Positions 16,352-25,428 of a DNA stretch of 50,801 nucleotides are shown piece by piece (positions within the stretch are counted from its first letter, which is position 1; each line of letters begins with the position of its first letter). Position numbers and translations under genes: made by a program. Source of the stretch: DTU015 sp964641455 (GTDB lineage: Bacteria; Bacillota; Sulfobacillia; Fermentithermobacillales; Fermentithermobacillaceae); NCBI GenBank assembly GCA_964641455.1, contig CAZXLH010000013.1, positions 1 through 50,801 of the forward strand, written 5' to 3'. The notes beneath the pieces are model-generated. The model saw only the letters and a list, made by a program, of their open reading frames with translations. It was not told the origin of the DNA and ran no database searches.

Positions 16352-18994
16352 TCATTGCTCAAGCGCTGCATGCGCCGCTGCAAGCCTTGCTACAGGCACA
16401 CGATAGGGCGAACATGAAACGTAGTCTAACCCGGCAATGTGGAAAAACCCGATTGACGACGGATCACCGCCATGCTCACCACAAATACCTATAATAAGAT
16501 CAGGCCTTTTTGCCCTTCCCAGCTCAACTGCAGTGTTAACCAGCTTGCCTACGCCTTTCCTGTCGAGCACAGCAAACGGGTTTTCTGAAAGCACCTTCTC
16601 GCCAAGATACTTATGCAGGAACTTACCCTCTGCGTCATCTCTTGAATACCCGAAAGTGGTTTGAGTTAGGTCATTGGTGCCAAATGAGAAAAACTGAGCA
16701 TACTCTGCAATTTCATCTGCAGTTAGGCAAGCCCTTGGAATTTCAATCATAGTGCCAATCACCACAGGGAACTCTACATTCTGTTCTTCCTGGACCTTTT
16801 CGGCCACTTTTTCGACCCGTTTTCGTAAAATAGCCAGTTCCGCAGCTTCGCCTACAAGCGGAATCATCACTTCAGGCATGACATTGGAAATTCCATCTTT
16901 AATCAATTGCGCAGTTGCCTGGAAGATAGCCCTGGCCTGCATTTCATAAATTTCAGGATAGACAATGCCCAACCTGCAACCTCTCATGCCAAGCATGGGA
17001 TTCATTTCCTGAAGCGGCCTTGCCTTGCGAAGAAGTTCCTCTACCCGGGATATCTCAGAGGCTGATGCGCCTTTTGCTTTCATTTCCGCCAAAGAACGTA
17101 CAAGGTCCTCTATGTTGGGCAAAAATTCGTGAAGAGGCGGGTCCAGCAAACGAATAGTCACCGGGTAACCTCTCATGGCTTTCAGAATGCCGTAAAAATC
17201 CTTTTCTTGCATAGGAAGAAGCACGTCCAGAGCCTCTTGCCTGACCTCTTTTGTATCTGCAAGGATCATCTGTTGGACCGCTGCCATTCGATCATGGCCC
17301 ATGAACATATGCTCAGTACGGCAAAGCCCTATGCCTTCAGCCCCAAACTCCCTTGCACGCCGTGCATCTTCAGGAGTGTCTGCGTTGGCTTTGACGCCGA
17401 GTGTACGTATGTCATCTGCCCACTTAAGAACTTCCTTAAAAGACTCTCCCATGTCAGGTTCAACTAACGGTACCTCTCCATGGAATATATTGCCCGTTCC
17501 ACCGTCTATGGAAATAATGTCACCTTCATTAAGCTCATGTCCGCCGATAAACGCTTTGTTGGCTTCCAAATCAATCCTCAGGGCCTCACAACCAACTACT
17601 GCAGGTTTGCCCATTCCCCTGGCAACAATTGCAGCATGGCAGGTCATTCCGCCCCTTGATGTCAAAATGCCCTGAGCATGTACAATTCCAGGCATATCAT
17701 CAGGAGTGGTTTCAGGCCTTACAAGAATTACCTTCCGGCCTTTTTCCCCTAAGGATTCAGCTGACTGAGTGTTGAAAACTACCTTGCCGGTTGCGGCACC
17801 CGGAGATGCAGGAAGCCCCTGAGCCAATGCCTTTGCCTTGGCGTTAGGATCAATCCCTCTGTGGAGAAGCCTGGCTACATCTTCAGGAGTCACCCGTTTG
17901 ACCGCTTCCTCCTTTGAAATCTGGCCTTCTTGAACCATAGCCCTGGCTATCTCAAGAGAAGCTTGTGCAGTCCTCTTTCCGGTTCTGGTTTGAAGTATAT
18001 AAAGTTTGTTGCGCTCAATTGTGAATTCAATGTCCTGCATATCTTTATAGTGGTTCTCAAGAAGGTTTGCTACATGGCTTAGCTTATCGAGCATACCGGG
18101 AAGATCAGAGTCTATTTCCGATATGTGCTTAGGGGTCCTTAACCCTGCCACAATGTCTTCGCCCTGGGCATTCATCAAATATTCACCGTAAAGTACATGC
18201 TCGCCGGTAGACGGATCTCTTGTAAACAACACCCCTGTGGCAGAATCTTCCCCCATATTTCCAAAAACCATGGTCTGGATATTGACTGCGGTCCCTAAGC
18301 CGTCAGGGATTTTGTTGATCTTCCTGTAGATAATCGCCCGCTCATTGTTCCATGATCTGAACACTGCAGACACAGCCATAAACATTTGTGTATAAGGGTC
18401 AGACGGAAACTCAATACCTGCTTTTCGCCTGATAATCTCTTTATACGCGCCAATTAGCGATTTAAGCCCTTCAGCCGAAACATCTTGATCCTGAGCCACA
18501 CCCTCGTCTTTTTTGAGCCTGGAAAAAGCCCTTTCAAATTCATTATGTTCAATGTTTAGCACTACATTGCCAAACATCTGGATGAACCGCCTGTAACAAT
18601 CATAAGAAAACCGTAAGTCCCGGGTAGCTTCGTAAAGGCCCATAACACTCCGGTCATTTAGCCCCAAATTCAATATGGTATCCATCATTCCCGGCATGCT
18701 TATAGGAGCACCTGACCTGACCGACACCAGGAGCGGATCATGATCCCCGCCAAAGTGCTTTCCGGTCTTCTTCTCCAATTGTTTCATATGAGATTCTATG
18801 TCTTGTTTAAGAGACTCTGAGAGTTTCTTACCTGATTGGTAATAGTGCTTGCAGGCCTCTGTGGTTATAGTAAAACCCGGTGGCACAGGCAGCCCTATCT
18901 TTGTCATCTCGGCCAGCCCTGCACCTTTTCCTCCCAAAATGGCTCTGTGTTCCTTCCCGCCTTCTTCAAACCAGTACACGAGTTTACCGGCCAT
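16352..18994 (-). CDS. ppdK: Pyruvate, phosphate dikinase
   Basis: Reversibly converts pyruvate, ATP and Pi to PEP, AMP and PPi. In clostridia it often replaces pyruvate kinase or supports gluconeogenesis. The 880-residue protein has the N-terminal ATP-grasp (GGKGAGLAEM, RSGAPISMPGMMDTILNLGL), the phosphohistidine domain TSRGGMTCHAAIVARG with His453 and the regulatory Thr451 two residues earlier, and the C-terminal PEP domain ending in GICGEHGGDPSSIGFF with the catalytic Cys. Its regulator ppsR overlaps it by 11 bases. PPi produced or consumed here links to the pumping pyrophosphatase HppA. Confidence 0.97.
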   Translation of the reverse strand: MAGKLVYWFEEGGKEHRAILGGKGAGLAEMTKIGLPVPPGFTITTEACKHYYQSGKKLSESLKQDIESHMKQLEKKTGKHFGGDHDPLLVSVRSGAPISMPGMMDTILNLGLNDRSVMGLYEATRDLRFSYDCYRRFIQMFGNVVLNIEHNEFERAFSRLKKDEGVAQDQDVSAEGLKSLIGAYKEIIRRKAGIEFPSDPYTQMFMAVSAVFRSWNNERAIIYRKINKIPDGLGTAVNIQTMVFGNMGEDSATGVLFTRDPSTGEHVLYGEYLMNAQGEDIVAGLRTPKHISEIDSDLPGMLDKLSHVANLLENHYKDMQDIEFTIERNKLYILQTRTGKRTAQASLEIARAMVQEGQISKEEAVKRVTPEDVARLLHRGIDPNAKAKALAQGLPASPGAATGKVVFNTQSAESLGEKGRKVILVRPETTPDDMPGIVHAQGILTSRGGMTCHAAIVARGMGKPAVVGCEALRIDLEANKAFIGGHELNEGDIISIDGGTGNIFHGEVPLVEPDMGESFKEVLKWADDIRTLGVKANADTPEDARRAREFGAEGIGLCRTEHMFMGHDRMAAVQQMILADTKEVRQEALDVLLPMQEKDFYGILKAMRGYPVTIRLLDPPLHEFLPNIEDLVRSLAEMKAKGASASEISRVEELLRKARPLQEMNPMLGMRGCRLGIVYPEIYEMQARAIFQATAQLIKDGISNVMPEVMIPLVGEAAELAILRKRVEKVAEKVQEEQNVEFPVVIGTMIEIPRACLTADEIAEYAQFFSFGTNDLTQTTFGYSRDDAEGKFLHKYLGEKVLSENPFAVLDRKGVGKLVNTAVELGRAKRPDLIIGICGEHGGDPSSIGFFHIAGLDYVSCSPYRVPVARLAAAHAALEQ

Positions 18995-19814
18995 TCTTCA
19001 TGTTCCTCCCCTCGATTATCTCCAAAACCTCATTAGCTGTCTCTTCAACAGCTTTGTCTGTAACATCAATTACACTGCAACCTATCTGGCGAAAAATCTT
19101 CTCTGCATACTCAAGTTCCTGAAGGATTCGTCTAAGATCAGCATAAGACGAGTTTTCGTCGAGCCCCATGGCTCTTAACCGTTCCCTTCTGACTTTAGCC
19201 AGTTTCTCAGGGCCTAAACTAAGCCCAATGATCTTGTCAGACGAAATTTTGAACAGTTCAGGAGGCGGCGGAAGTTCAGGTACCAGAGGTACGTTTGCCA
19301 CCTTATACACTCTTTGTTGTGCCAAATAAAGGCTCACAGGAGTCTTCGAGGTCCGTGATACTCCTATCAGAACCACATCGGCAAATGGCAACGAAAGAAG
19401 ATCTTTGCCATCATCACACTTAACAGAAAACTCAACGGCTTCAACACGCCTAAAATACTCTTCATCAAGGCGGTGCACCAAACCAGGTTCAAATTTGGGT
19501 TCTGAGGTGGCCACAGTTGCAAGCGCTTCTAACATAGGCCCAAGTACATCAACTGAAGCAATGCCCCTTATACAGGCCTGGCTTCTTGCATATTCCCTGA
19601 GTTCAGGTTTTACAAGCGTATAGACAACTACAGACCTGTTGCCTGTGGCTTGCTCCAGAGCTCTGTCTATGGCTTCTTTGCTTTGCACATACCCGAACTT
19701 TCGAACCTGCACTCCTCCGGCATTGAACTGAGCGGCAGCAGCCCTTACAACCAGTTCAGCCGTTTCACCTAATGAATCAGACAATACAAAAACTATCGGC
19801 CTTTCCCTTTCCAC
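18984..19814 (-). CDS. ppsR: PPDK regulatory protein (bifunctional kinase/pyrophosphorylase, DUF299)
   Basis: This family phosphorylates a Thr next to the catalytic His of PPDK using ADP and reverses it with Pi. The 276-residue protein shows the N-terminal VFVLSDSLGETAELVVRAAAAQ and the P-loop-like GVSRTSKTPVSLYLAQ, both diagnostic. The GTG at 19814 follows GGGAGGG at seven bases. The target Thr is present in the neighbouring PpdK (Thr451), and the 11-base overlap supports a functional pair. The PEP-synthase regulator subgroup is similar in sequence, but the neighbour decides the assignment. Confidence 0.93.
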   Translation of the reverse strand: MERERPIVFVLSDSLGETAELVVRAAAAQFNAGGVQVRKFGYVQSKEAIDRALEQATGNRSVVVYTLVKPELREYARSQACIRGIASVDVLGPMLEALATVATSEPKFEPGLVHRLDEEYFRRVEAVEFSVKCDDGKDLLSLPFADVVLIGVSRTSKTPVSLYLAQQRVYKVANVPLVPELPPPPELFKISSDKIIGLSLGPEKLAKVRRERLRAMGLDENSSYADLRRILQELEYAEKIFRQIGCSVIDVTDKAVEETANEVLEIIEGRNMKNGR

Positions 19815-19868
19815 CTGTTAACCCTCCCTGCAACTTCACCGAGCATTCCAGGCTGTCTTGTTGACGCC

Positions 19869-22037
19869 TCAAGGCTTGCCCACAAGAGGCAGTACATAAG
19901 AAAAATCAGCAAACCTGGTAAACATATCTGATACAAGGCCTAAAAGGTTGAGACGGTTTTGCCTTATCTCATCCTCTTTTGCCATAATCAACACGTTATC
20001 CAAACAGTCATCTATTGGAGCTCTCAAAGCCCCAAGTTCTTCTAGATACTGTTCGTACTTCTTCTCCTCAAAAAGTGCTTCCATATAGGCTTTCTTACTT
20101 GTAATTAAATCATAAAGCTCCTTTTCAGGCTCCTCAACAAGCAAATCAGGAGATACGTCCCTGCCCGGGGCTTTGCTTCCTAAAACGGAAGTCCTCCTCC
20201 AACCGGCCACTGTATCCTTAAGAATTTCAGTATCTCTAATCGGCCACAGCGCCCGGGCCATAAGCGGAAACCTGGATATCCGGGCTTCGCCCCCGGCGGT
20301 GATGCCCCTTATCATTTCTATGGGATAGCCCTTGTCTGATAGAATGCCCTCCACTCTGTGGAGCAGAAACTCCCTGAGTTCCAAGAATACGGCTTGTTCA
20401 CTCTTGGCCCTGGCATTTGCGCTTTTCTTCCGGCGTTTATTTGTTTTGTTTTGAGCATGCTTCAAAGTACCTGTCTTTGTATCCACAGCTTGCATCCCAA
20501 GCTTTACAGCAAACTTTAAAAGTTCATTTAAATCAAGATCATAACCATGGGACAGTATGATATTAACCACACCCAAAGCCGCTCTTCTTAAACCCATAGG
20601 ATCTTGTGACCCGGAAACCTCAACACCTAAGCAAAAAGCCACAGACAAAGTATCAAGTTTATCGGCAAGCGCAACTAAAGCGCTAATCCCCTTATCTGGT
20701 AAATTGTCTCCGGCTCCTTTGGGCAAGTAGTGTTGAGAAACAGCGTTGGCAACTTGCTCCTCTGCTCCCTGTAACCTGGCATAATGGCCTCCCATTATTC
20801 CCTCTAACTCAGGAAGTTCTCTTACCATGGAAGTAACCAGGTCACACTTTGCCAGACGAGCAGCCTCACGTGCCGGTTCCATTCGGCTTTCAGAAAGCCC
20901 AAGGCTACGCCCTAAATACGTTGTGATTTCAATGAGCCTCAGGGTTTTATCGTATAAATTACCGGCTCCGCGCAGAAAATATACGCCTTTTAGTTCAGGA
21001 AGCCTACCGGCGAGAGGAGTTTTGATATCCTGAGAATAGAAAAACGAAGCGTCTTCTAAGCGGGCTACCAGAACCCATTGGTTGCCTTTGATTACATTGT
21101 CCTTACCTCGCTTAGGACTGCCATCCCGAACTCCGATAAAGCCTGGAAGTACATTGTTATTTGCATCAACAATGGGAAAATAGCGCTGGTGATAGCGCAT
21201 TACGGTAATGAGCACCTCATTGGGAAGGTCAAGATACGCCTGGCTAAACTCACCTCTGAAAGGTGCCGGGTGCTCACATAGGCAGGTAACTTCATTTACC
21301 AGCCCTTCATCTTCAAAAGGTTTCCCGGAAATCTCCTTGGAAAGTTTTCTTGCGCCGTCTATGATAATTTCCTTGCGACGGTTTTGGTCAACTATAACCC
21401 CGGCGTCCTCAATCACTTCAAAATACCGGGAGGCATTAGTGATTTCCACTTCGCCAGGGTGAAGGGCCCTATGGCCGAAACTCACGGCCCCCGACTTTAC
21501 CCCTGCAACTTCAAGGGAAACCACCTGTTCTCCAAACAGGCATGTAACCCAGCGGATAGGCCGGTACCACCGCCAGTTCTGCTCGCCCCACCTAAGAGGG
21601 TGAGGGCAGTCCATTCCCATTACCACCCCAGGCAAAATCTCAGGAAGAATGTCTTGAACAGGCCTTCCCGCATCATGCTTAAACCCGTATACATACTCGC
21701 CGCCGGGTTCCTGTTCAATTACGGTATCTGGCGGCTCAATGCCTAAAGAACGGCAAAAGCCCTTCAATGCCCGGGCCGGATTGCCGTCACTGTCAAAAGC
21801 GACTTTCTTGGACGGGCCTCTTACCTTGGTGGTTGCGTCGCGGCTATTGGAAGCCAAATCAGTTACATACACTACCAACCGCCTTGGGGTGCCATAGGAT
21901 TCTATCTTATTAAAATTGAGCCTGGCACCTTCAAGCGCGCTGCGAGCCCTGTCTTTAATTTCGGAAATGGCAGGCAAAAGATAGCGTGCAGGAATTTCAT
22001 CGGAACCTATCTCTAACAGCAAATCTTTAGTCATCAC
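19869..22037 (-). CDS. glyS: Glycyl-tRNA synthetase beta subunit
   Basis: Beta subunit of the bacterial heterotetrameric glycyl-tRNA synthetase; it binds tRNA. The 722-residue protein starts LLLEIGSDEIPARYL and contains the tRNA body and HD-like regions (GVRDGSPKRGKDNVIKGNQW, LADKLDTLSVAFCLG, SQDPMGLRRAALGV) and a C-terminal DALR-like anticodon-binding domain. Residues about 519-549 are a lysine/arginine-rich stretch (KHAQNKTNKRRKKSANARAK) not usual in the family. The GTG (or ATG one codon later) overlaps the glyQ stop by up to four bases, indicating coupling. Confidence 0.96.
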   Translation of the reverse strand: MMTKDLLLEIGSDEIPARYLLPAISEIKDRARSALEGARLNFNKIESYGTPRRLVVYVTDLASNSRDATTKVRGPSKKVAFDSDGNPARALKGFCRSLGIEPPDTVIEQEPGGEYVYGFKHDAGRPVQDILPEILPGVVMGMDCPHPLRWGEQNWRWYRPIRWVTCLFGEQVVSLEVAGVKSGAVSFGHRALHPGEVEITNASRYFEVIEDAGVIVDQNRRKEIIIDGARKLSKEISGKPFEDEGLVNEVTCLCEHPAPFRGEFSQAYLDLPNEVLITVMRYHQRYFPIVDANNNVLPGFIGVRDGSPKRGKDNVIKGNQWVLVARLEDASFFYSQDIKTPLAGRLPELKGVYFLRGAGNLYDKTLRLIEITTYLGRSLGLSESRMEPAREAARLAKCDLVTSMVRELPELEGIMGGHYARLQGAEEQVANAVSQHYLPKGAGDNLPDKGISALVALADKLDTLSVAFCLGVEVSGSQDPMGLRRAALGVVNIILSHGYDLDLNELLKFAVKLGMQAVDTKTGTLKHAQNKTNKRRKKSANARAKSEQAVFLELREFLLHRVEGILSDKGYPIEMIRGITAGGEARISRFPLMARALWPIRDTEILKDTVAGWRRTSVLGSKAPGRDVSPDLLVEEPEKELYDLITSKKAYMEALFEEKKYEQYLEELGALRAPIDDCLDNVLIMAKEDEIRQNRLNLLGLVSDMFTRFADFSYVLPLVGKP

Positions 22038-22897
22038 TTGTCAAACCCCCGAAGAGCTACGTACTTGTGAGCACATTGGCGTGTAAGATTGCGTATCCTG
22101 GCAATATAGTTTTGCCGTTCTGCAACTGAGAGCGCTCCTCTCGCATCTAACAGATTGAAAATATGGGAACACTTAAGCGCATAATCATAAGCGGGCATAA
22201 CCAACCCGGTGTCTAAAATCTTCCTGGCTTCCTCTTCATAGCCATTGAAATGCTGCCTAAGAAGTTCAACACCTGAAAGTTCAAACCCGTAAACAGAGTT
22301 TTGCTTCTCAGGCTCCAGGAAAAGATCGCCATATGTAAGCCCCGGCGATACTTGAATATCCCATACATTATCTATGTTTTGGATATATGCTGTAAGCCGC
22401 TCGAGGCCGTATGTCAACTCCACTGAAATAGGGCTCAGTTCCAACCCGCCCATCTCTTGAAAATATGTAAACTGGGTTATCTCCATGCCATCAAGCCACA
22501 CTTCCCACCCTAGGCCTGCAGCGCCCAAAGTTGGCGATTCCCAGTTATCCTCCACAAACCTGATATCATGATCTTCACGTTTAATGCCCAGGTGCTCAAG
22601 CGAGTCAATATATATCTCCATAATTTTTTGCGGCGGCGGTTTGAGGATAACCTGAAACTGAAAGTAGTAACCCATCCTGTTAGGGTTGTCCCCATACCTG
22701 GCATCTTGAGGCCTTCTACAGGGCTCTACATAAGCCATGTTCCAGGGTTCCGGGCCGAGCACATGGAAAAACGTCAAAGGGTTCATAGTTCCGGCGCCCT
22801 TTTCAATATCGTAGGGTTGCCCTACATAGCAACCCTGTTTAGCCCAGAAGTCTTCCAGGGCCCTTATGGCATCCTGAAAATAAAGAAATTTGCTCAC
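22034..22897 (-). CDS. glyQ: Glycyl-tRNA synthetase alpha subunit
   Basis: Catalytic alpha subunit that activates glycine. The 287-residue protein has FQDAIRALEDFWAKQGC, the class II motif stretch YDIEKGAGTMNPLTFFHVLG, PWNMAYVEPCRRPQDARYG, the WLDGMEITQFTYFQ block and the C-terminal RNLTRQCAHKY. It starts at GTG 22897 with AAGGAGC upstream. No T-box leader sequence is visible in the 146-base gap before it, which fits expression from the long upstream operon. Confidence 0.97.
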   Translation of the reverse strand: MSKFLYFQDAIRALEDFWAKQGCYVGQPYDIEKGAGTMNPLTFFHVLGPEPWNMAYVEPCRRPQDARYGDNPNRMGYYFQFQVILKPPPQKIMEIYIDSLEHLGIKREDHDIRFVEDNWESPTLGAAGLGWEVWLDGMEITQFTYFQEMGGLELSPISVELTYGLERLTAYIQNIDNVWDIQVSPGLTYGDLFLEPEKQNSVYGFELSGVELLRQHFNGYEEEARKILDTGLVMPAYDYALKCSHIFNLLDARGALSVAERQNYIARIRNLTRQCAHKYVALRGFDK

Positions 22898-23043
22898 GGT
22901 AAAGCTCCTTCCCCTTGTATATATACTGTTTTACCAATCATTTTCTTGTTGGGCCATCGCTGATGTTTGCCGAACTGTCTATGTCCTGTTGCAACACTCG
23001 ATATACTGCAATTCTCTCAGCACATGGCAGGAACATTCAACTT

Positions 23044-23421
23044 TTAGAAATCATCGTCCTCCACAGGCCGCTCTATTTCAACCGTCCAGGTACTTACCAA
23101 AAGTGCCATAGTGCCTAAAAGAGCCAACCATGGCGCCAATACGGTTGCTACAACACCTATTGTAACAGGTATGTCTGCAACAACATAATCATCGCTTCTT
23201 ACAATAATCCTTGAAGCGTTTCCCCTGCGTATAATGCTTGAAACAGTTCGGACGAGGTCAGGCCCTTTGACCTTAATAATCTCCCTGTCAGCCATTGATC
23301 TTTCTATCTCCACAATTGCTTCAACAACATCACCGGAAGCATTTTCAAGAGCTTCCTTAGCTCTTTCGTAAGTTACATTTGTCCGTTTTCTGATTTCGTC
23401 AATCTTATACAACTCATCCAC
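23044..23421 (-). CDS. DUF4342 domain protein with UBA-like N terminus
   Basis: A 125-residue small protein. Residues about 1-45 (MDELYKIDEIRKRTNVTYER and AKEALENASGDVVEAIVEIE) form a UBA-like three-helix module as found in EF-Ts and NAC. The rest resembles DUF4342, with a hydrophobic segment (IPVTIGVVATVLAPWLALLG, about 84-105) and an acidic tail (EDDDF). Function is unknown; related small proteins are found beside housekeeping genes in many clostridia. The GTG at 23421 follows GGAGAG. It lies between recO and glyQ. Confidence 0.75.
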   Translation of the reverse strand: MDELYKIDEIRKRTNVTYERAKEALENASGDVVEAIVEIERSMADREIIKVKGPDLVRTVSSIIRRGNASRIIVRSDDYVVADIPVTIGVVATVLAPWLALLGTMALLVSTWTVEIERPVEDDDF

Positions 23422-23439
23422 GTCAGATCACTCTCCAGC

Positions 23440-24432
23440 TCATTTTCCGTCTTCTATACTTTCTACCAAATCAGCAGATTTAAGACGTTTTTCGAGCACA
23501 AAAGCTACATATTTTCGAGAAACTTGGGTGATTTCTTCTCTTACCTGCCCTCTGGCATTTATTTTCGGGCAAGCAAATGCATTTTGATGCGACACAATCC
23601 CAGATAGTAGAATTTCCAGGGTTCGTAAACAACCAGGCGATACTCTTATGAGCTCACCATAACTCCGTACCTGGCTTTCAGCGGAAAACACATTGCCCTG
23701 CACCTGGGTTTGTTTGCGCCCGGCAGAGGATACATGGCTGATTTCATGTGCCAATTCTGAAACCAGGCCAGGGCGTTTGCTTTGAACGTCACCTTTCGCT
23801 TCATCCCGGGCTGCGCCTCGCGCTTCACCTTGCGCTTTGCCTGGAGTTCTGCCTTGGGCGTTAGCCATGTTTGCCAAACCTTGCCGCTCTTTTTGCATAC
23901 ACTGTCCACAAACCGCACCGCCGTTTCTCAGTGAGAAATACACAGGCGGCTCTGGTTCCTGAGCCCCACACGAAATACACTTTGAAAAGGAAGGTGCAAA
24001 GCCGGCCAGAGACAGTATGCCAAGTTCGGCCCACCTGGCAATTATCCAGGGATCTTGTTTTTGCTCCAAACAATCGAGCACTTTGAGAAACAATTGGAAC
24101 TGGGCGTGGCTTACCTCCCTTTCTGGAAGCACCCCTATCAAAAGTTCTATTAAATATCGGGCATAAATCATCTTTTCATAATTATCTATAATTCCAGGGT
24201 AACCTCTTTTAACAGAAACCTGTGTAACCCTATCGAGGTTTCGGCCTTTATAAAACTGGAAAACACCATGTGTAAGGGGTTGAGTTACGGCTCTGAGCTT
24301 GCTTTTGGGGCGCTGGCCACCTTTTACAACCGCCTTAACAATGCCTGCCTGGCTTGTAAATACAGTGGCTAATTTATCGTTTTCTCCAAGGTTCATTTGA
24401 TCCAAAACAATACCGTCTGACTGATAAAGCAA
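23440..24432 (-). CDS. recO: DNA repair protein RecO
   Basis: RecO anneals DNA and loads RecA in the RecFOR pathway. It has an N-terminal OB fold (YQSDGIVLDQMNLGENDKLA), a helical domain and a four-cysteine zinc site (CISCGAQ and CGQCMQ). About residues 186-257, right after the zinc site, are a low-complexity insert rich in Ala, Gly, Lys and Gln (QGRTPGKAQGEARGAARDEA) that ordinary RecO lacks. The TTG at 24432 is chosen: GGAGG lies nine bases upstream, the product then begins like other RecO proteins, and it starts one base after the dgkA stop. The longer frame to 24474 would overlap dgkA. Confidence 0.9.
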   Translation of the reverse strand: MLYQSDGIVLDQMNLGENDKLATVFTSQAGIVKAVVKGGQRPKSKLRAVTQPLTHGVFQFYKGRNLDRVTQVSVKRGYPGIIDNYEKMIYARYLIELLIGVLPEREVSHAQFQLFLKVLDCLEQKQDPWIIARWAELGILSLAGFAPSFSKCISCGAQEPEPPVYFSLRNGGAVCGQCMQKERQGLANMANAQGRTPGKAQGEARGAARDEAKGDVQSKRPGLVSELAHEISHVSSAGRKQTQVQGNVFSAESQVRSYGELIRVSPGCLRTLEILLSGIVSHQNAFACPKINARGQVREEITQVSRKYVAFVLEKRLKSADLVESIEDGK

Positions 24433-24433
24433 A

Positions 24434-24985
24434 TTATTCTTCCTCCCGGCCCGGGGTTTGCCTGGTGTCAGCAAACTTAATCATACCCCAAAAAGAAGGT
24501 ACAACGACAATTAACACCTGTACCAGCAGGTAAGGCCACCTGTAGCGGAAAAAGCCCAGTAACGCCAAAGAAAGATTACCCAAAACCGGCCAAAAAGCAA
24601 TTGCGCCGATCACAACTGAAAAAGCAGCAGTTAGGAGTACCCCTGCTGCTGCTACGTCTTTTATCACCTTGGCAATCAAGTTATACTCAGGTTTAATAAG
24701 ATCTACAATAGACTCAGTAAGCGTATTGACCACTTCTGCAGATAAAACCCCGAGAACCGCCAAAGTGACCATAAGAAACTCAATTCGCCCCAGTCCACAC
24801 ACAATACAAGCTGAAAATACCAAAGAAGCAATAAACACATGAATTCTCATATTGCGCTGAGTAGCATAAATATAGCTGAGCCCATCCCATGCATGGCGAA
24901 AACTCTCTGCAAGAGAGCGGGATCTAAAATCCCCCTCTTGCTTCAAATATTGAGGGCGCTTATGATTTCGTCTTGTCGTGCCCAC
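24434..24985 (-). CDS. dgkA: Diacylglycerol/undecaprenol kinase family protein
   Basis: A small integral membrane kinase family; Gram-positive members phosphorylate undecaprenol and recycle the cell-wall lipid carrier. The 183-residue protein has the family motif AEVVNTLTESIVDLI followed by KDVAAAGVLL, and three or four transmembrane helices. It has about 50 extra residues at the C terminus (an added helix WPYLLVQVLIVVVPSFWGMI). The GTG at 24985 lies seven bases after AGAGG and overlaps ybeY by 43 bases. recO follows after one base; cdd and era, often found between, are absent. Confidence 0.9.
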   Translation of the reverse strand: MGTTRRNHKRPQYLKQEGDFRSRSLAESFRHAWDGLSYIYATQRNMRIHVFIASLVFSACIVCGLGRIEFLMVTLAVLGVLSAEVVNTLTESIVDLIKPEYNLIAKVIKDVAAAGVLLTAAFSVVIGAIAFWPVLGNLSLALLGFFRYRWPYLLVQVLIVVVPSFWGMIKFADTRQTPGREEE

Positions 24986-25428
24986 ATAATCGCCTCTTTT
25001 TGAGGTTGGCCATGATCATAGCCAAGAAGATGCAAGGTGCCGTGAACCAGTAAAAGCGCCAGCTCCTGACGGAAGGTTTTGTCATGAAGCTCTGCCTGTT
25101 TGGCAGCCGTATCAAGAGAGATCACAATATCGCCAAGCATATTCGGAACCCCGGGTATGTCTAACTCATCACCTTCTACGTCAAAATCGATCATTGGAAA
25201 TGACAGTACATCTGTTGGGCCCGCTTCATCTCTGTGCTGCTTATTAAGCTCGGCTATGAAATCATCATCGGTAAATACCACTGAAACTTCACAGTTTGCC
25301 TCATCTATCTCCTCATACTTTAGGGTAAACCGTATCACTTGGCGAGCTATTTTTATCAGAAGTTCTCGCTCTCGGGCGATTATCTTAGTTTTCAGTATCG
25401 TGTCTACTTCAATTGGCATGTGATTCAT
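24943..25428 (-). CDS. ybeY: Endoribonuclease YbeY
   Basis: YbeY is a zinc-dependent ribonuclease for 16S rRNA 3' maturation and ribosome quality control. The 161-residue protein ends in the diagnostic HGTLHLLGYDH metal site, preceded by PTDVLSFP and LGDIVISLDTAAKQA. It overlaps pgpH by 20 bases and dgkA by 43, in the standard order phoH-pgpH-ybeY-dgkA. Confidence 0.95.
   Translation of the reverse strand: MNHMPIEVDTILKTKIIARERELLIKIARQVIRFTLKYEEIDEANCEVSVVFTDDDFIAELNKQHRDEAGPTDVLSFPMIDFDVEGDELDIPGVPNMLGDIVISLDTAAKQAELHDKTFRQELALLLVHGTLHLLGYDHGQPQKEAIMWARQDEIISALNI

Noticed and set aside
22898..23043. T-box leader for glyQS
   Set aside because: No T-box sequence and no specifier hairpin; the gap is too short.
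24433..24474. Longer N terminus for RecO
   Set aside because: It overlaps dgkA and adds residues absent in homologues; a better Shine-Dalgarno supports TTG 24432.
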